DNA of 64,000 nucleotides from CALJDF01 sp038121105 (GCA_038121105.1 JAYONB010000003.1:62001-126000), one strand, 5' to 3'. Positions 26,593 through 35,452 are shown, counted from the stretch's first letter. The notes: generated by a model from the sequence alone, not told the origin. Made by a program: numbers and translations.

Positions 26593-27967
26593 ATTTTTCT
26601 CGGTAGCGTCGGACCACTCGCAGCGCAATCACGTTGAGCCCGAGCGTGATGATGAAAAGCACAAGGCCAAGCGCAAAAGCGGCCAACGTCTTGGCACTGT
26701 CGAATTCTTGATCGCCGGTCAGCAGGGTGACGATTTGCACGGTGACGGTGGTGACCGCCTCGAAGGGATTGCCCGTTAGGTTGGCCGCAAGGCCGGCCGC
26801 CATTACGACGATCATGGTTTCGCCGATCGCTCGGCTCACCGCCAAGAGGATGCTGCCGACAATCCCGGGAAGCGCGGCCGGGAGTATGACTTGGCGGATC
26901 GTTTCGGACTTGGTCGCGCCCATGGCGAAAGACCCGTCGCGCAGGCTTTGTGGGACGGCGTTGATTACGTCATCCGACAGGGACGAGATGAACGGAATGA
27001 TCATCACCCCCATCACCAAGCCCGCCGCGAGCGCGCTTTCGGAGGCGACATCCAAACCAAAGCCCTCTCCAAACCCACGAATCGCCGGGGCGACCGTCAG
27101 CGCAGCAAAAAAGCCGTAAACGACCGTCGGAATGCCGGCCAGAACCTCGAGAACCGGCTTGATCACCGATCGAAAGCGCGGGCTCGCGTACTCGGCCATA
27201 TAGATCGCGGAGAACAACCCGATCGGCACTGCGACCGACATCGCAATAATGGTGATCATCAACGTGCCGGCAAAAACCGGCACCGCGCCAAATGCCCCGG
27301 ACTGCCCCACTTGGTCGGCGCGCAAAGCGGTCTGAGGACTCCATTGCAGGCCGAACAGGAATTCCAGGGGCGACACTTGCGCGAAAAAACGGATCGATTC
27401 GAAGAGGAGCGAAAGGACGATACCGACCGTGGTCAAAATGGCGATCGACGAGGCGATGATCAGGACGACTTGAATTGTTCGCTCGACGTGATTGCGCGCG
27501 CGGAAGGACGGCGCGACCTGACGCCAGCCGACGATGAGTCCGCCCAGGCCGGCCGCAACCGCCGCAACACCCATGCCGAAGAACCCAACCCCTCGCAGCG
27601 CGCCGTAGTACTCGGCAACCTCCTGCATGCGAGGACTCAGTTCGGTGCTGGTAATCCCGCCTGCGGCATGGTTCTTGATGTCGTTAATTCTAAGCCCAAG
27701 CTCGGCGGGGTTTAGGTTGCGAATGTCGTCCGGCAGCGCCGCCACCAAAAGCGCATTGATGATCTGCGGCTCGAAAACGAGCCACAACGCGATGACGATA
27801 AGCGCCGGAACGCCGACCCAGAGGGCGACGTAGGAGCCGTAGTAGGTTGGCAGCGAGTGAAGCGGCGCAATCTGACCGCCGGTCGCCCGCAACGCTTTCG
27901 TGCGACCCGCCTGAAACGCGATCGTCGACAGCGCTAACAAGACAACGACCAGGAGAACTGCGCTCAT
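26585..27967 (-). CDS. pstC: Phosphate ABC transporter permease PstC
   Basis: This 460-residue permease is also an extended form, with three membrane segments and a periplasmic loop (residues about 75-125, including HAAGGITSTELSPRM) before the conserved core (PIGLFSAIYMAEYASPRFRSVIKPVLEVLAGIPTVVYGFFAAL). With PstA it forms the phosphate channel. It follows pstS after a strong intrinsic terminator, so it should be expressed at a lower level than pstS. Confidence 0.95.
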   Translation of the reverse strand: MSAVLLVVVLLALSTIAFQAGRTKALRATGGQIAPLHSLPTYYGSYVALWVGVPALIVIALWLVFEPQIINALLVAALPDDIRNLNPAELGLRINDIKNHAAGGITSTELSPRMQEVAEYYGALRGVGFFGMGVAAVAAGLGGLIVGWRQVAPSFRARNHVERTIQVVLIIASSIAILTTVGIVLSLLFESIRFFAQVSPLEFLFGLQWSPQTALRADQVGQSGAFGAVPVFAGTLMITIIAMSVAVPIGLFSAIYMAEYASPRFRSVIKPVLEVLAGIPTVVYGFFAALTVAPAIRGFGEGFGLDVASESALAAGLVMGVMIIPFISSLSDDVINAVPQSLRDGSFAMGATKSETIRQVILPAALPGIVGSILLAVSRAIGETMIVVMAAGLAANLTGNPFEAVTTVTVQIVTLLTGDQEFDSAKTLAAFALGLVLFIITLGLNVIALRVVRRYREKYD

Positions 27968-27989
27968 GTTTCAGGCTCAGTGGCTTGAG

Positions 27990-28030
27990 AAAAAAAGATG
28001 GCGGCCGCCCAAGAACGGGCGACCACCATC
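27990..28030 (-). terminator. Intrinsic terminator between pstS and pstC
   Basis: On the minus strand a 14-bp stem (28030-28017 with 28010-27997, two G-U pairs) closes a 6-base loop GTTCTT and is followed at once by seven T (27996-27990). This is a textbook Rho-independent terminator. It stands right after pstS and before pstC, so most transcripts should stop after the periplasmic binding protein and a fraction read on into pstCAB-phoUB. Confidence 0.9.
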
Positions 28031-28041
28031 GGTAAACCAAA

Positions 28042-29067
28042 CTACATGCTAAGCGGTGCAAGCGCCTGCGCTTGTTGCGCAATGCTGCGCCGATCGGCGT
28101 CGGGCAACGGAATAAGACCCTTGTCGACTAGGTATCCGTCCGGACCCCAAGCCCGTTCGCTGGTGAATTCGCGGACGAATTCTTCGATGCCAGGAATGAC
28201 CCCAACGTGTTGCTGTTTGACATAGAAGAAGAGCGAACGGGAAATCTTGTAGTCGCCCGCGGCGATCTTCTCGAATTCAGGTGCAACCCCGCCAACCGAG
28301 GCACCCTGAATCTTGTCAGCGTTTTGATCCAAGAAGCTGAAGCCGAAAACGCCCACCGCCGCCGGGTTGGCTACCAGCTTCTGGACGATCAGGTTGTCGT
28401 TTTCGCCTGCGTCGATGAAGGCGCCGTCTTCACGGATTGTGTGGGCCACTTTCTCGAAAGCCTTCTTATCGGCCTTACGCATGTCGGCAAGCATCTTGAT
28501 CTGCTTGGCACCGCCTTCCATCGCGAGCTCGACGAAGGCATCGCGTGTGCCGCTGGTCGGCGGCGGACCCAGCACCTCGATCTTCGCATTGGGCAGCGAA
28601 GAATCGATATCGCTCCAGGTCTTGTAAGGATTGGCAACAAGCTTGCCGTCGACCGGGACTTCTTTCGCCAACGCGAGCCAAATCTGCCCCAGAGTTAGGC
28701 TGAGCTCAGGCCCCTTTTTGGAATTCGCGAGCACGATGCCATCAAATCCCACCTTCACCTCGGTGATGCCGATGCCGTTCTCGGCGCACTTCTTGAACTC
28801 CGAGGCCTTAATCCGGCGCGAAGCGTTGGTGATGTCGGGGTGACCTTCGCCAATCCCGGCGCAGAACAGCTTCATACCGCCACCGCTCCCGGTGCTTTCG
28901 ACAACCGGCGTCTTGAACGATGTGGTTTTGCCGAACTGCTCGGCAACCGCGGTGGAGAACGGGAATACGGTGGAGGAACCGACAATCCGAATTTGGTCGC
29001 GTGCCTCTGCCGCACCGGCGACCATTGCGCTGGCGGCCATTGCGAGTACGAGAGATCTTCCGATCAT
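28042..29067 (-). CDS. pstS: Phosphate ABC transporter periplasmic substrate-binding protein
   Basis: This 341-residue protein has a Sec signal peptide (MIGRSLVLAMAASAMVAGAAEA) and the PstS phosphate-binding motifs RIVGSSTVFPF, ESTGSGGGMKLFC and PPTSGTRDAFVEL. It belongs to the PstS type lacking a lipobox Cys, so it should be a soluble periplasmic protein. A PHO-box-like sequence lies about 87 bases upstream of its start. Confidence 0.96.
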   Translation of the reverse strand: MIGRSLVLAMAASAMVAGAAEARDQIRIVGSSTVFPFSTAVAEQFGKTTSFKTPVVESTGSGGGMKLFCAGIGEGHPDITNASRRIKASEFKKCAENGIGITEVKVGFDGIVLANSKKGPELSLTLGQIWLALAKEVPVDGKLVANPYKTWSDIDSSLPNAKIEVLGPPPTSGTRDAFVELAMEGGAKQIKMLADMRKADKKAFEKVAHTIREDGAFIDAGENDNLIVQKLVANPAAVGVFGFSFLDQNADKIQGASVGGVAPEFEKIAAGDYKISRSLFFYVKQQHVGVIPGIEEFVREFTSERAWGPDGYLVDKGLIPLPDADRRSIAQQAQALAPLSM

Positions 29068-29153
29068 GAGATAAACCTTTGTTTAATTGTCCAAGCCGCG
29101 GCCAACCATTTGCGCGGCACGACCGGACCCTAGTGTCGGCTGGCGACTCTTAT

Positions 29154-29182
29154 ATGACGTCTATATTTCGGTTTTGTGACAG
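29154..29182 (-). promoter_or_regulatory. Candidate PHO box upstream of pstS
   Basis: Read on the minus strand, three 7-base elements are spaced by 4 bases: CTGTCAC (29182-29176), CCGAAAT (29171-29165) and ACGTCAT (29160-29154). Against the PHO-box half site CTGTCAT they match 6, 4 and 5 of 7, with the required 11-base period. The location upstream of pstS and behind phoR fits PhoB activation of the pst operon. Confidence 0.6.
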
Positions 29183-29217
29183 CCGAATTTGGCTGAAAAC
29201 GCAGGTTTATAGGCCGA

Positions 29218-30294
29218 TCAGGGCTTGGCCGGCACCGTCACCGTGAACGCCGATCCCTTGCCCAGCGTGCTTTCGACGGTCAGCGCACCGCGGTGCCGGC
29301 TGACGATGTGTTTGACGATGGCAAGCCCAAGGCCCGTACCACCCATGCTACGGGACCGTCCCTTATCGACCCGGTAGAACCGTTCGGTGAGCCGAGGGAT
29401 CTGTTCTTCCGGAATGCCCTCACCTTCGTCGCGGACCGTGACGGCAACGCCCAAACCTCCGATCCGCGGCATCCGATCGAGTGTCCGAGCGCCGATCGTG
29501 ATGGTCGTTCCTTCGCGTCCATAGCTGATCGCGTTGTCCACCAAGTTGCGAAACACCTGGTGCAGCTGATCTGGATCCCCGATCGCCACGGGAAGGTCGT
29601 CGACAATATTCAGATCAATAGTCATGCCGCGCTCGGCGGCCCGCGGCGACAACATCTCTTTCAAGCTGTCAAGGATCGCGCGGATGTCGGCAGCATTGGT
29701 CGGCGCGATGTGTTCGTTCACTTCGACCCGCGAGAGCGATAACAGGTCTTCGATCAGGTGACCCATTCGCTGGGCTTCACCTTGCATGATGGCGAGGAAC
29801 CGCTCGCGTGCCTCTTGATCTTCCTTCGCCGGGCCCCGCAGCGTTTCGATGAAGCCGATCATCGCCGAAAGCGGCGAGCGTAGTTCATGGCTGACATTGG
29901 CAACGAAATCCGCGCGCATCTGGTCGGACCGCTTGGCCGAGGTCACGTCGCGAAAAACGAGCACGGCCTCTGGGCGGTCCGAAGCATCGTTCCGCAAAAC
30001 GAAAACCCGTAGGTCGAACACCCGAGGGACGGTGCCCGGCAGGGTGATCTCCCGCTCCTCGTCACCACCCGTCAAGAATGCACCGGCAACGGCCGCCAAT
30101 ATCTCGGGATGTCGCAACGACAGCGACAGGTCACGACCAAAGTAATTGGTCGGTAAAAGCTCTCGGGCCGCTTCATTCGCGGCGACAACCAGTCGTCCGG
30201 AGTTAACAACCACCACAGGATCCGGAAAACGCTCAAGCAGTCCACCTTCGATGGGACTAAGGCTGTGTTCCTCGGACTGATCTCCAGTACTCAA
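29218..30294 (-). CDS. phoR: PhoR-type sensor histidine kinase without membrane segments
   Basis: This 358-residue kinase starts directly with a PAS domain (LERFPDPVVVVNSGRLVVAAN to about residue 120), then a HisKA domain with phosphorylated His in FVANVSHELRSPLSAMIGF and a HATPase domain (DEGEGIPEEQIPRLTERFYR, GGTGLGLAIVKHIV). The position beside pst-phoUB identifies it as the PhoB kinase. Unlike most PhoR it has no N-terminal membrane helix, and a TGA stands 18 bases before the TTG start, so the missing part is not simply upstream. It may be tethered through PhoU or PstB. Confidence 0.88.
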   Translation of the reverse strand: MSTGDQSEEHSLSPIEGGLLERFPDPVVVVNSGRLVVAANEAARELLPTNYFGRDLSLSLRHPEILAAVAGAFLTGGDEEREITLPGTVPRVFDLRVFVLRNDASDRPEAVLVFRDVTSAKRSDQMRADFVANVSHELRSPLSAMIGFIETLRGPAKEDQEARERFLAIMQGEAQRMGHLIEDLLSLSRVEVNEHIAPTNAADIRAILDSLKEMLSPRAAERGMTIDLNIVDDLPVAIGDPDQLHQVFRNLVDNAISYGREGTTITIGARTLDRMPRIGGLGVAVTVRDEGEGIPEEQIPRLTERFYRVDKGRSRSMGGTGLGLAIVKHIVSRHRGALTVESTLGKGSAFTVTVPAKP

Positions 30295-30365
30295 TGGACG
30301 GTCCCGTAGTCATGCCACGCGGTAGAGGCCTTCAATCAACCACACGGTCTTCGCCTCATCAAGGC

Positions 30366-30386
30366 AACGCGCTAAGCTGGCGCGTT
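30366..30386. repeat. Inverted repeat in the leader of the 30403 gene
   Basis: AACGCGC (30366-30372) and GCGCGTT (30380-30386) are perfect complements around TAAGCTG. The element stands just before the ribosome binding site GAGGAGG of the dehydrogenase gene, so it could be an operator or a 5' UTR hairpin. Confidence 0.35.
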
Positions 30387-30402
30387 CAATTGAGGAGGAT
30401 CC

Positions 30403-31410
30403 ATGCCGCGAGTAGCGCGTTACGACGCATTCGGCGACCCCCGCGAGGTCGTCAAGATCGTCGATGAAGATTCCGGTCAAATGGGACCAAGCGACGTTCT
30501 CTTGGGCATGGAAGCGGCCTGCCTCCACATTGCCGATATTTACAGGATCACCGGGGTTCGCCCCTTTTCCGGGCCCAGTCCCGGCGGCACCCCAGGTGCC
30601 GAAGGCGTCGGCAAGGTCCTCGCCGTCGGCGAGGCGGTGACGAGGTTCAAGATCGGTGACCGGGCGATCCCGCCGCTTTCGTCCAGCACCTGTCGTGATG
30701 AAATGCGCCTCCCGGAGAGCGATCTGATCAAGGTGCGCCCCGAGGGAGATGCGCTCCAGCTCGCGATGGCAACCGTGAACCCGGTGACGAGTTGGCTTCT
30801 CATCAACGCCTTTGTCGAACACAAGCCAGGGGACTGGATCGTCCAGAACGGCGGCAATTCGGCCTGCGGGCGGTACGCGATCGAATTGGCACGGGAAATG
30901 GGCTTGCGCACCGTTTCGGCGGTCCGACGCGACAGCGTCATCCCGGAACTGCAAGCCATCGGCGCCGATGCCGTCGTGAAGGACGGACCCGATCTTCACG
31001 AGCAAGTGGCCGAGGTAACCGGCGGCGCTGATATCAAGCTGGGATTCGATGTCGCGGGTGGCCAAGGGACCGCGTGGATCGCGCGCTGCCTCGGCGAGCT
31101 GGGGTTGATCGTCAACTACGGCCTTATGAGCGGCGAAGATCCGGTGATCCCAAAGGAGCTCTCCCTCGGTCGCGGCCTAAGGTTCCAGGGCTTCATGATG
31201 TCGCGCACCTTCAAGACTTTGTACGGCCCCGAACGCGAACGCACGATTCGCGAGGAAGTTGCCGACCTCGTCGGCAAGGGAGCGCTTACCGCAAAAGTCG
31301 CGGCGGTCTATCCGCTTGAGAACGTGACCGAGGCACTGGACCATGCGAACCGGCGCGGCGGCGATCGCGACGGCAAGATCCTCGTGACCTGCGGGCACTT
31401 CTCCGGCTAA
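30403..31410 (+). CDS. MDR-family NADPH-dependent reductase, enoyl reductase (MECR)-like
   Basis: This 335-residue zinc-independent medium-chain reductase has text typical of trans-2-enoyl reductases: PSPGGTPGAEGVGKVLAVGE, ATVNPVTSWLLI, IVQNGGNSACGRYAIELARE (nucleotide-binding loop) and LGFDVAGGQGTAWIARCL. No zinc-ligand Cys cluster is present. The likely activity is reduction of a 2-enoyl thioester or a quinone-type substrate. GAGGAGG precedes the ATG. It is followed 5 bases later by a DUF3291 gene. Confidence 0.82.
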   Translation: MPRVARYDAFGDPREVVKIVDEDSGQMGPSDVLLGMEAACLHIADIYRITGVRPFSGPSPGGTPGAEGVGKVLAVGEAVTRFKIGDRAIPPLSSSTCRDEMRLPESDLIKVRPEGDALQLAMATVNPVTSWLLINAFVEHKPGDWIVQNGGNSACGRYAIELAREMGLRTVSAVRRDSVIPELQAIGADAVVKDGPDLHEQVAEVTGGADIKLGFDVAGGQGTAWIARCLGELGLIVNYGLMSGEDPVIPKELSLGRGLRFQGFMMSRTFKTLYGPERERTIREEVADLVGKGALTAKVAAVYPLENVTEALDHANRRGGDRDGKILVTCGHFSG

Positions 31411-31415
31411 CGCCA

Positions 31416-31874
31416 ATGAACGAATATCATCTCGCACAGTTCAACGTTGCGACGATGCGCTACCCGCTCGATCACCCTGAAATGAGGGGCTTTGTTGACG
31501 CTCTAGATCGGATCAACCGGCTCGCCGATGTCTCCCCCGGTTTTGTCTGGCGTTTGCAGGACGAATCGGGCGACTCGACGGACATGCGCCCGGTGGGCGA
31601 TACGGTGCTGATCAATATGTCGTTGTGGGAGTCCGTCGAAGCCTTGTACGCGTACACCTACAAAAGCGACCACCGTTTTCTCTTTGCGGCGCGCAAGGAC
31701 TGGTTCGAGCCCTCGAAGACCCGCGACCTTGTGTTGTGGTGGCATCCCGCCGGTTCGACCCCCACGGTGGCCGAAGCTTTGGTCCGGCTGGAACAGATTC
31801 GCCTATTCGGGCCTTGCAAGGGAGCGTTCAACTTCAAGCATGCCGAGCCCCCGCCAGGGTCGGGCGAGACTTAG
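31416..31874 (+). CDS. DUF3291 domain protein
   Basis: This 152-residue protein has the DUF3291 pattern: YHLAQFNVATMRYPLDHPEM, SPGFVWRLQDESGD, LINMSLWESVEALYAYTY and HRFLFAARKDWF. The fold is a dimeric alpha/beta barrel-like one related to monooxygenase-type ABM domains; the function is unknown. It is probably co-transcribed with the reductase upstream. Its TAG interlocks with the TAA of the convergent pentapeptide gene at 31871-31874 (TTAG). Confidence 0.85.
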   Translation: MNEYHLAQFNVATMRYPLDHPEMRGFVDALDRINRLADVSPGFVWRLQDESGDSTDMRPVGDTVLINMSLWESVEALYAYTYKSDHRFLFAARKDWFEPSKTRDLVLWWHPAGSTPTVAEALVRLEQIRLFGPCKGAFNFKHAEPPPGSGET

Positions 31875-32698
31875 CGGCAGGTCGCGAGAACGAACTCGTC
31901 GTCCGGGAGCTTGGTATTTTCGTCGCCGCAAGCATCTTCGAGCTGCCGCGCCTTGAGGCCGCGCACTCCTTCGAGGTTGGCGCCGCTGAGGTTCGCGCGC
32001 TTGAGGGTCGCCCCGGAAAGGTCGGCTTCCGTGAGATTGGCGCCGGTGAGGTTGGCGCGCTTGAGTTGCGTATTCTTCAGGACGGCGGACGACAAGTCGG
32101 CGCCGCTAAGATCGGCGCGATCTAGCTCTGCCCTGGTTAGATCCGCCTGCGAAAGATTAACATTGCGCATCACGGCGCGTTCGAGATTGGCGCGCTCAAG
32201 CTGCGCCGCATGCATATCGGCGCCGGTCAGATTAGACCGCTTGAGATCGGCTCCGCCCAGATCCGCCTCGACAAACTTCGCGTCGACCAATGACGACTCA
32301 CCAATATCCGCATTGCGAAAATCCGCCCCCGACATATCGATGCCGTCGGCTACGGATTTCTCCATATCCACCCCTGCCCCGTTGGCCCCGACGAAATTAG
32401 CGTTTTTGAGGGTGGTCTTTTCAAGGTCCGCTCTGCGAAGATCCGCGCCCGACAGATTGGCCCCAGTCAAGTTGGTGCCCTTTAGATCGGCATCGACGAG
32501 ATCGGCGCGGGATAGATCGGCCCCTTGGAGGTCTAAATCTTTCAGCTTGGCCTCAGCCAAGTCGCACCGTGGACAAGCGTTGGTGTCGTTCAACTGCCCG
32601 ACCTGCTTGGCGTCAAACGCGCCGGCGCTGGAGCCAACTGCGACGCCCACGACGACCACCGGCACCACCAGACCAAATTTCCTGAACCTACCAATCAC
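31871..32698 (-). CDS. Secreted pentapeptide-repeat protein
   Basis: This 275-residue protein begins with a signal peptide (RKFGLVVPVVVVGVAVGSSAGA). The mature part opens with a CPRC pair and then runs as almost uninterrupted A(D/N)LxX pentapeptides to about residue 245, closing with a short Cys-containing cap (DACGDENTKLPDDEF). It should be a periplasmic or surface right-handed beta-helix. The function is unknown; the flanking Cys residues probably form disulphides. Confidence 0.88.
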   Translation of the reverse strand: MIGRFRKFGLVVPVVVVGVAVGSSAGAFDAKQVGQLNDTNACPRCDLAEAKLKDLDLQGADLSRADLVDADLKGTNLTGANLSGADLRRADLEKTTLKNANFVGANGAGVDMEKSVADGIDMSGADFRNADIGESSLVDAKFVEADLGGADLKRSNLTGADMHAAQLERANLERAVMRNVNLSQADLTRAELDRADLSGADLSSAVLKNTQLKRANLTGANLTEADLSGATLKRANLSGANLEGVRGLKARQLEDACGDENTKLPDDEFVLATCR

Positions 32699-32807
32699 AT
32701 TCGCCTCCTACAGACCAATAAGGGGGGTCGGCCACCTCAGCTGCACAATTGGCCCCACGTTGACGGCAATCAAGGCCTTATCAAACTAGACATACGAAAT
32801 TTTCACT

Positions 32808-33809
32808 ATGACCGGGGTCACAAATACGCGGGCTATGGTGCTGCGGGCACCCCGTACCCCCCTCACGCTTGTCGAACGCCCAATACCCGACCCAGGACGC
32901 GGGCAAGTTGTGATCGACGTTCACGCTTGTGGCGTATGCCGGACCGATCTTCACGTGGTCGATGGAGAGCTTGAAGAGCCGCACTTGCCGATCGTCCCGG
33001 GCCATGAAGTCGTGGGGCGGGTTCGTGCGGTGGGCCCGGGTGTGGATACCCTCGCTGTCGGCCAACGCGTCGGCGTCCCTTGGTTGGGCAGCACTTGCGG
33101 TACATGCGCGTTTTGCCAGGCCGGCCAGGAGAACCTCTGCATTCAAGCAGGCTTTACCGGCTACACGCTGGACGGGGGCTACACCGAGACGATGGTCGCC
33201 GACGCCCGTTACTGCTTTCCCATCGAGGGGGCTTTCGACGACGCCGAAACCGCGCCGCTTCTGTGCGCCGGTCTGATCGGATACCGATCTCTCCGAAAGG
33301 CCGGCGACCCCGCGCGGCTTGGGCTGTACGGGTTCGGTGCAGCAGCGCACATCGTCGCCCAAATCGCCCGTTACGAGGGGCGAGCGGTATTCGCGTTCAC
33401 CCGACCGGGCGACCGTGCCGCCCAAGACTTCGCGCGATCGCTCGGCGCGCAGTGGGCGGGCGATTCGGACACCGCCCCGCCCGAACCGCTCGACGCCGCG
33501 ATCCTCTTTGCCCCGGTCGGGGCATTGGTGCCACTTGCGCTCAAAGCGGTAAAGGCGGGTGGACGGGTCGTTTGCGCCGGAATTCATATGAGCGACATTC
33601 CCAGCTTTCCTTATCAACTGCTTTGGCAGGAGCGCGAGATCGTCTCGGTCGCGAACCTGACGCGTGAAGATGGGGTCGCATTTCTTCCATTGGCCGCAAA
33701 GATTCCGATCAAGACGTCGGTGACGCGATATGATTTAGCAAAAGCCAATCAAGCACTCGACGATCTACGCCATGGCCCCATCAACGGCGCCGCCGTCCTG
33801 ACGATGTAA
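32808..33809 (+). CDS. Zinc-dependent alcohol dehydrogenase (AdhA-like)
   Basis: This 333-residue MDR enzyme has the catalytic zinc motif (CGVCRTDLHVVDGE, PGHEVVGRV), the structural zinc cysteines C-GTC-AFC-QAGQENLC, and a Rossmann loop LYGFGAAAHIVAQIA. It matches the zinc-dependent alcohol dehydrogenase family that acts on primary alcohols with NAD(H). It has no close operon partner; the Sel1 gene follows after 55 bases. Confidence 0.9.
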   Translation: MTGVTNTRAMVLRAPRTPLTLVERPIPDPGRGQVVIDVHACGVCRTDLHVVDGELEEPHLPIVPGHEVVGRVRAVGPGVDTLAVGQRVGVPWLGSTCGTCAFCQAGQENLCIQAGFTGYTLDGGYTETMVADARYCFPIEGAFDDAETAPLLCAGLIGYRSLRKAGDPARLGLYGFGAAAHIVAQIARYEGRAVFAFTRPGDRAAQDFARSLGAQWAGDSDTAPPEPLDAAILFAPVGALVPLALKAVKAGGRVVCAGIHMSDIPSFPYQLLWQEREIVSVANLTREDGVAFLPLAAKIPIKTSVTRYDLAKANQALDDLRHGPINGAAVLTM

Positions 33810-33864
33810 GGAAAAAGGAACGGCGCCCGACGGTTCAGCGCGGCAAACAAAGGGAGGAATTGGC

Positions 33865-34563
33865 ATGACATACTTAGTCAAACGCGCTTTGGTTCCCTGG
33901 CTGTTACTGCCGGTTCTCGCCGTGTCGATGTCTCTCGGCGCACGCGCCGATGTCGCACAGGGCGTCGACGCCTTTCTCGAGGGCAACCGCATCATCGCCT
34001 GGCGGGAGCTCTTGCCCGCCGCGACCGAAGGCGACGCAACGGCGCAGTTCTATGTCGGCACGATGTATCGGCATGGCTTCGGCACCGAACGCGATGCCGA
34101 GGAAGCGGCCTTCTGGTTGCGCAAGGCTGCGGTACAAGGCCACGGCCTCGCCAAATTCGTCCTGGGTTTCGATCTCATCCAACGCGAAGACTTCGTCGCC
34201 GCGGCGCCACAAATCCTAGACGCAGCACGCGCGGGGATTGCAGCGGCGCAGTATTACGCGGGACGAATGTTGCGCGACGGCAGCGGCGTCGGGAAAGACG
34301 TGCTGCAGGCCTTAGGCTGGTTGTTGCTGGCCGCCGAACAGGACTATGTGGCCGCTCAGTACGAAGTCGCAGGGTTGTTGGCCAATCCGCCCGAAGACGT
34401 GACGTTGGACCTCGTTTCGGCCTACCGATAGTTCGATATCGCAGCACATGCCGGGTACCCCGCGGCACGCGAAAGCCGCGATCGCGTCGGAAACGCCCTT
34501 TCCCCTCAAGAAGTCGCCTCGGCGCAGGCGGAAGCCAGCGCATGGATTCGGTCTCATCGTTGA
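33865..34563 (+). pseudogene. Sel1-repeat secreted protein interrupted by an in-frame TAG
   Basis: The open part (33865-34431) codes for 188 residues with a signal peptide (LPVLAVSMSLGARA) and Sel1/TPR-like repeats (GDATAQFYVGTMYRHGFGTERDAEEAAFWLRKAA, AAAQYYAGRMLRDGSGV). After TAG 34429-34431 the same frame continues the family for 43 codons (FDIAAHAGYPAARESRD, ending in AWIRSHR, TGA). The Sel1 consensus at this place is A-Y-x-W-F, so TAG stands for Trp. Loss of the C-terminal repeat may still leave a partly folded product. Confidence 0.72.
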
Positions 34564-34573
34564 CGCCGCTCAA
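34560..34573. promoter_or_regulatory. Candidate FNR box upstream of the universal stress protein gene
   Basis: TTGAC-GCCG-CTCAA keeps the TTGA-N6-TCAA core of the FNR site. Its centre is about 63 bases before the GTG at 34630; a class II promoter would then start near 34608. The weak -10 candidate TAATCT (34596-34601) fits that spacing. Universal stress genes are common FNR targets. Confidence 0.45.
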
Positions 34574-34629
34574 CGAGGTTGGGCCATGGGTACCCTAATC
34601 TGGAACAAGGACAGCAAGGGAGATCCGTC

Positions 34630-35448
34630 GTGACCATAAAGACAATTCTACTTCACCTCGCCGAAGACCCTCGCAACGCCGCCCGCACGGCTGCGGCCGT
34701 CGCCCTTGCGGAGAAACACGACGCGCATCTCGTCGCCCTTTACACGGTGCCGCCGCTCGTCGTTCCCGGTTATGTGGGCGCGGAACTGCCGGCGCAAGTC
34801 TATGCCGATTATGAGGCCGATTCTGAAGCCAAGGCCGCCGAAGCGAGACAAGCCTTCGACGACACCGTGCGCAAAGAAGGTGTCTCGGCCGAATGGCGCA
34901 TGGAACGTGGTTTTGCCCGAGACATCTTGATGGCCCATGCGTTCTATGCCGACCTGGCGATCGTCGGACAGCCCGCGTCGGATGGCGGTGTGCCACGTGG
35001 CGCAGAAGGACTGCCCGGGGACCTGACGCTGGCGTCGGGCCGCCCGGTTCTCACGATCCCTTGCGTCGGCGACTACCCGGTCATCGGTCGAAAGATTACC
35101 CTCGCGTGGAACGGTAGCCGCGAAGCCGCGCGCGCCACCGCCGATGCCCTACCTCTTCTCGCAACCGCCGACGAAATCCTCGTGGTATCGGCCAATCTGC
35201 AGAACAACACGTCATCGATGGACATCGGCACACACCTTGCGCGTCATGGGATCAAAGTCGAAACCAAGGATGTTCACGTTAAGGACCTGCCGATTGGCGA
35301 GGTCCTGATCAACACCGCCAACGAGGCCGGCAGCGACCTGATCGTTATGGGCGCCTATGGCCACAGCCGGTTGAATGAAATGGTCTTCGGCGGTGCGACG
35401 CGAGACATTCTACGGCATATGACAATGCCGGTCCTCATGTCGCACTAG
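34630..35448 (+). CDS. Tandem universal stress protein (UspA family)
   Basis: This 272-residue protein has two Usp domains (about 1-140 and 150-272). The second retains the nucleotide-binding signature GAYGHSRLNEMVFGGATRDIL. Such tandem Usps respond to oxygen limitation or energy stress. The GTG start at 34630 has AAGGGAG 6 bases upstream. It is followed 4 bases after its stop by an APC permease. An FNR-like box upstream and an FNR gene downstream suggest anaerobic control. Confidence 0.9.
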   Translation: MTIKTILLHLAEDPRNAARTAAAVALAEKHDAHLVALYTVPPLVVPGYVGAELPAQVYADYEADSEAKAAEARQAFDDTVRKEGVSAEWRMERGFARDILMAHAFYADLAIVGQPASDGGVPRGAEGLPGDLTLASGRPVLTIPCVGDYPVIGRKITLAWNGSREAARATADALPLLATADEILVVSANLQNNTSSMDIGTHLARHGIKVETKDVHVKDLPIGEVLINTANEAGSDLIVMGAYGHSRLNEMVFGGATRDILRHMTMPVLMSH

Positions 35449-35452
35449 CGTC

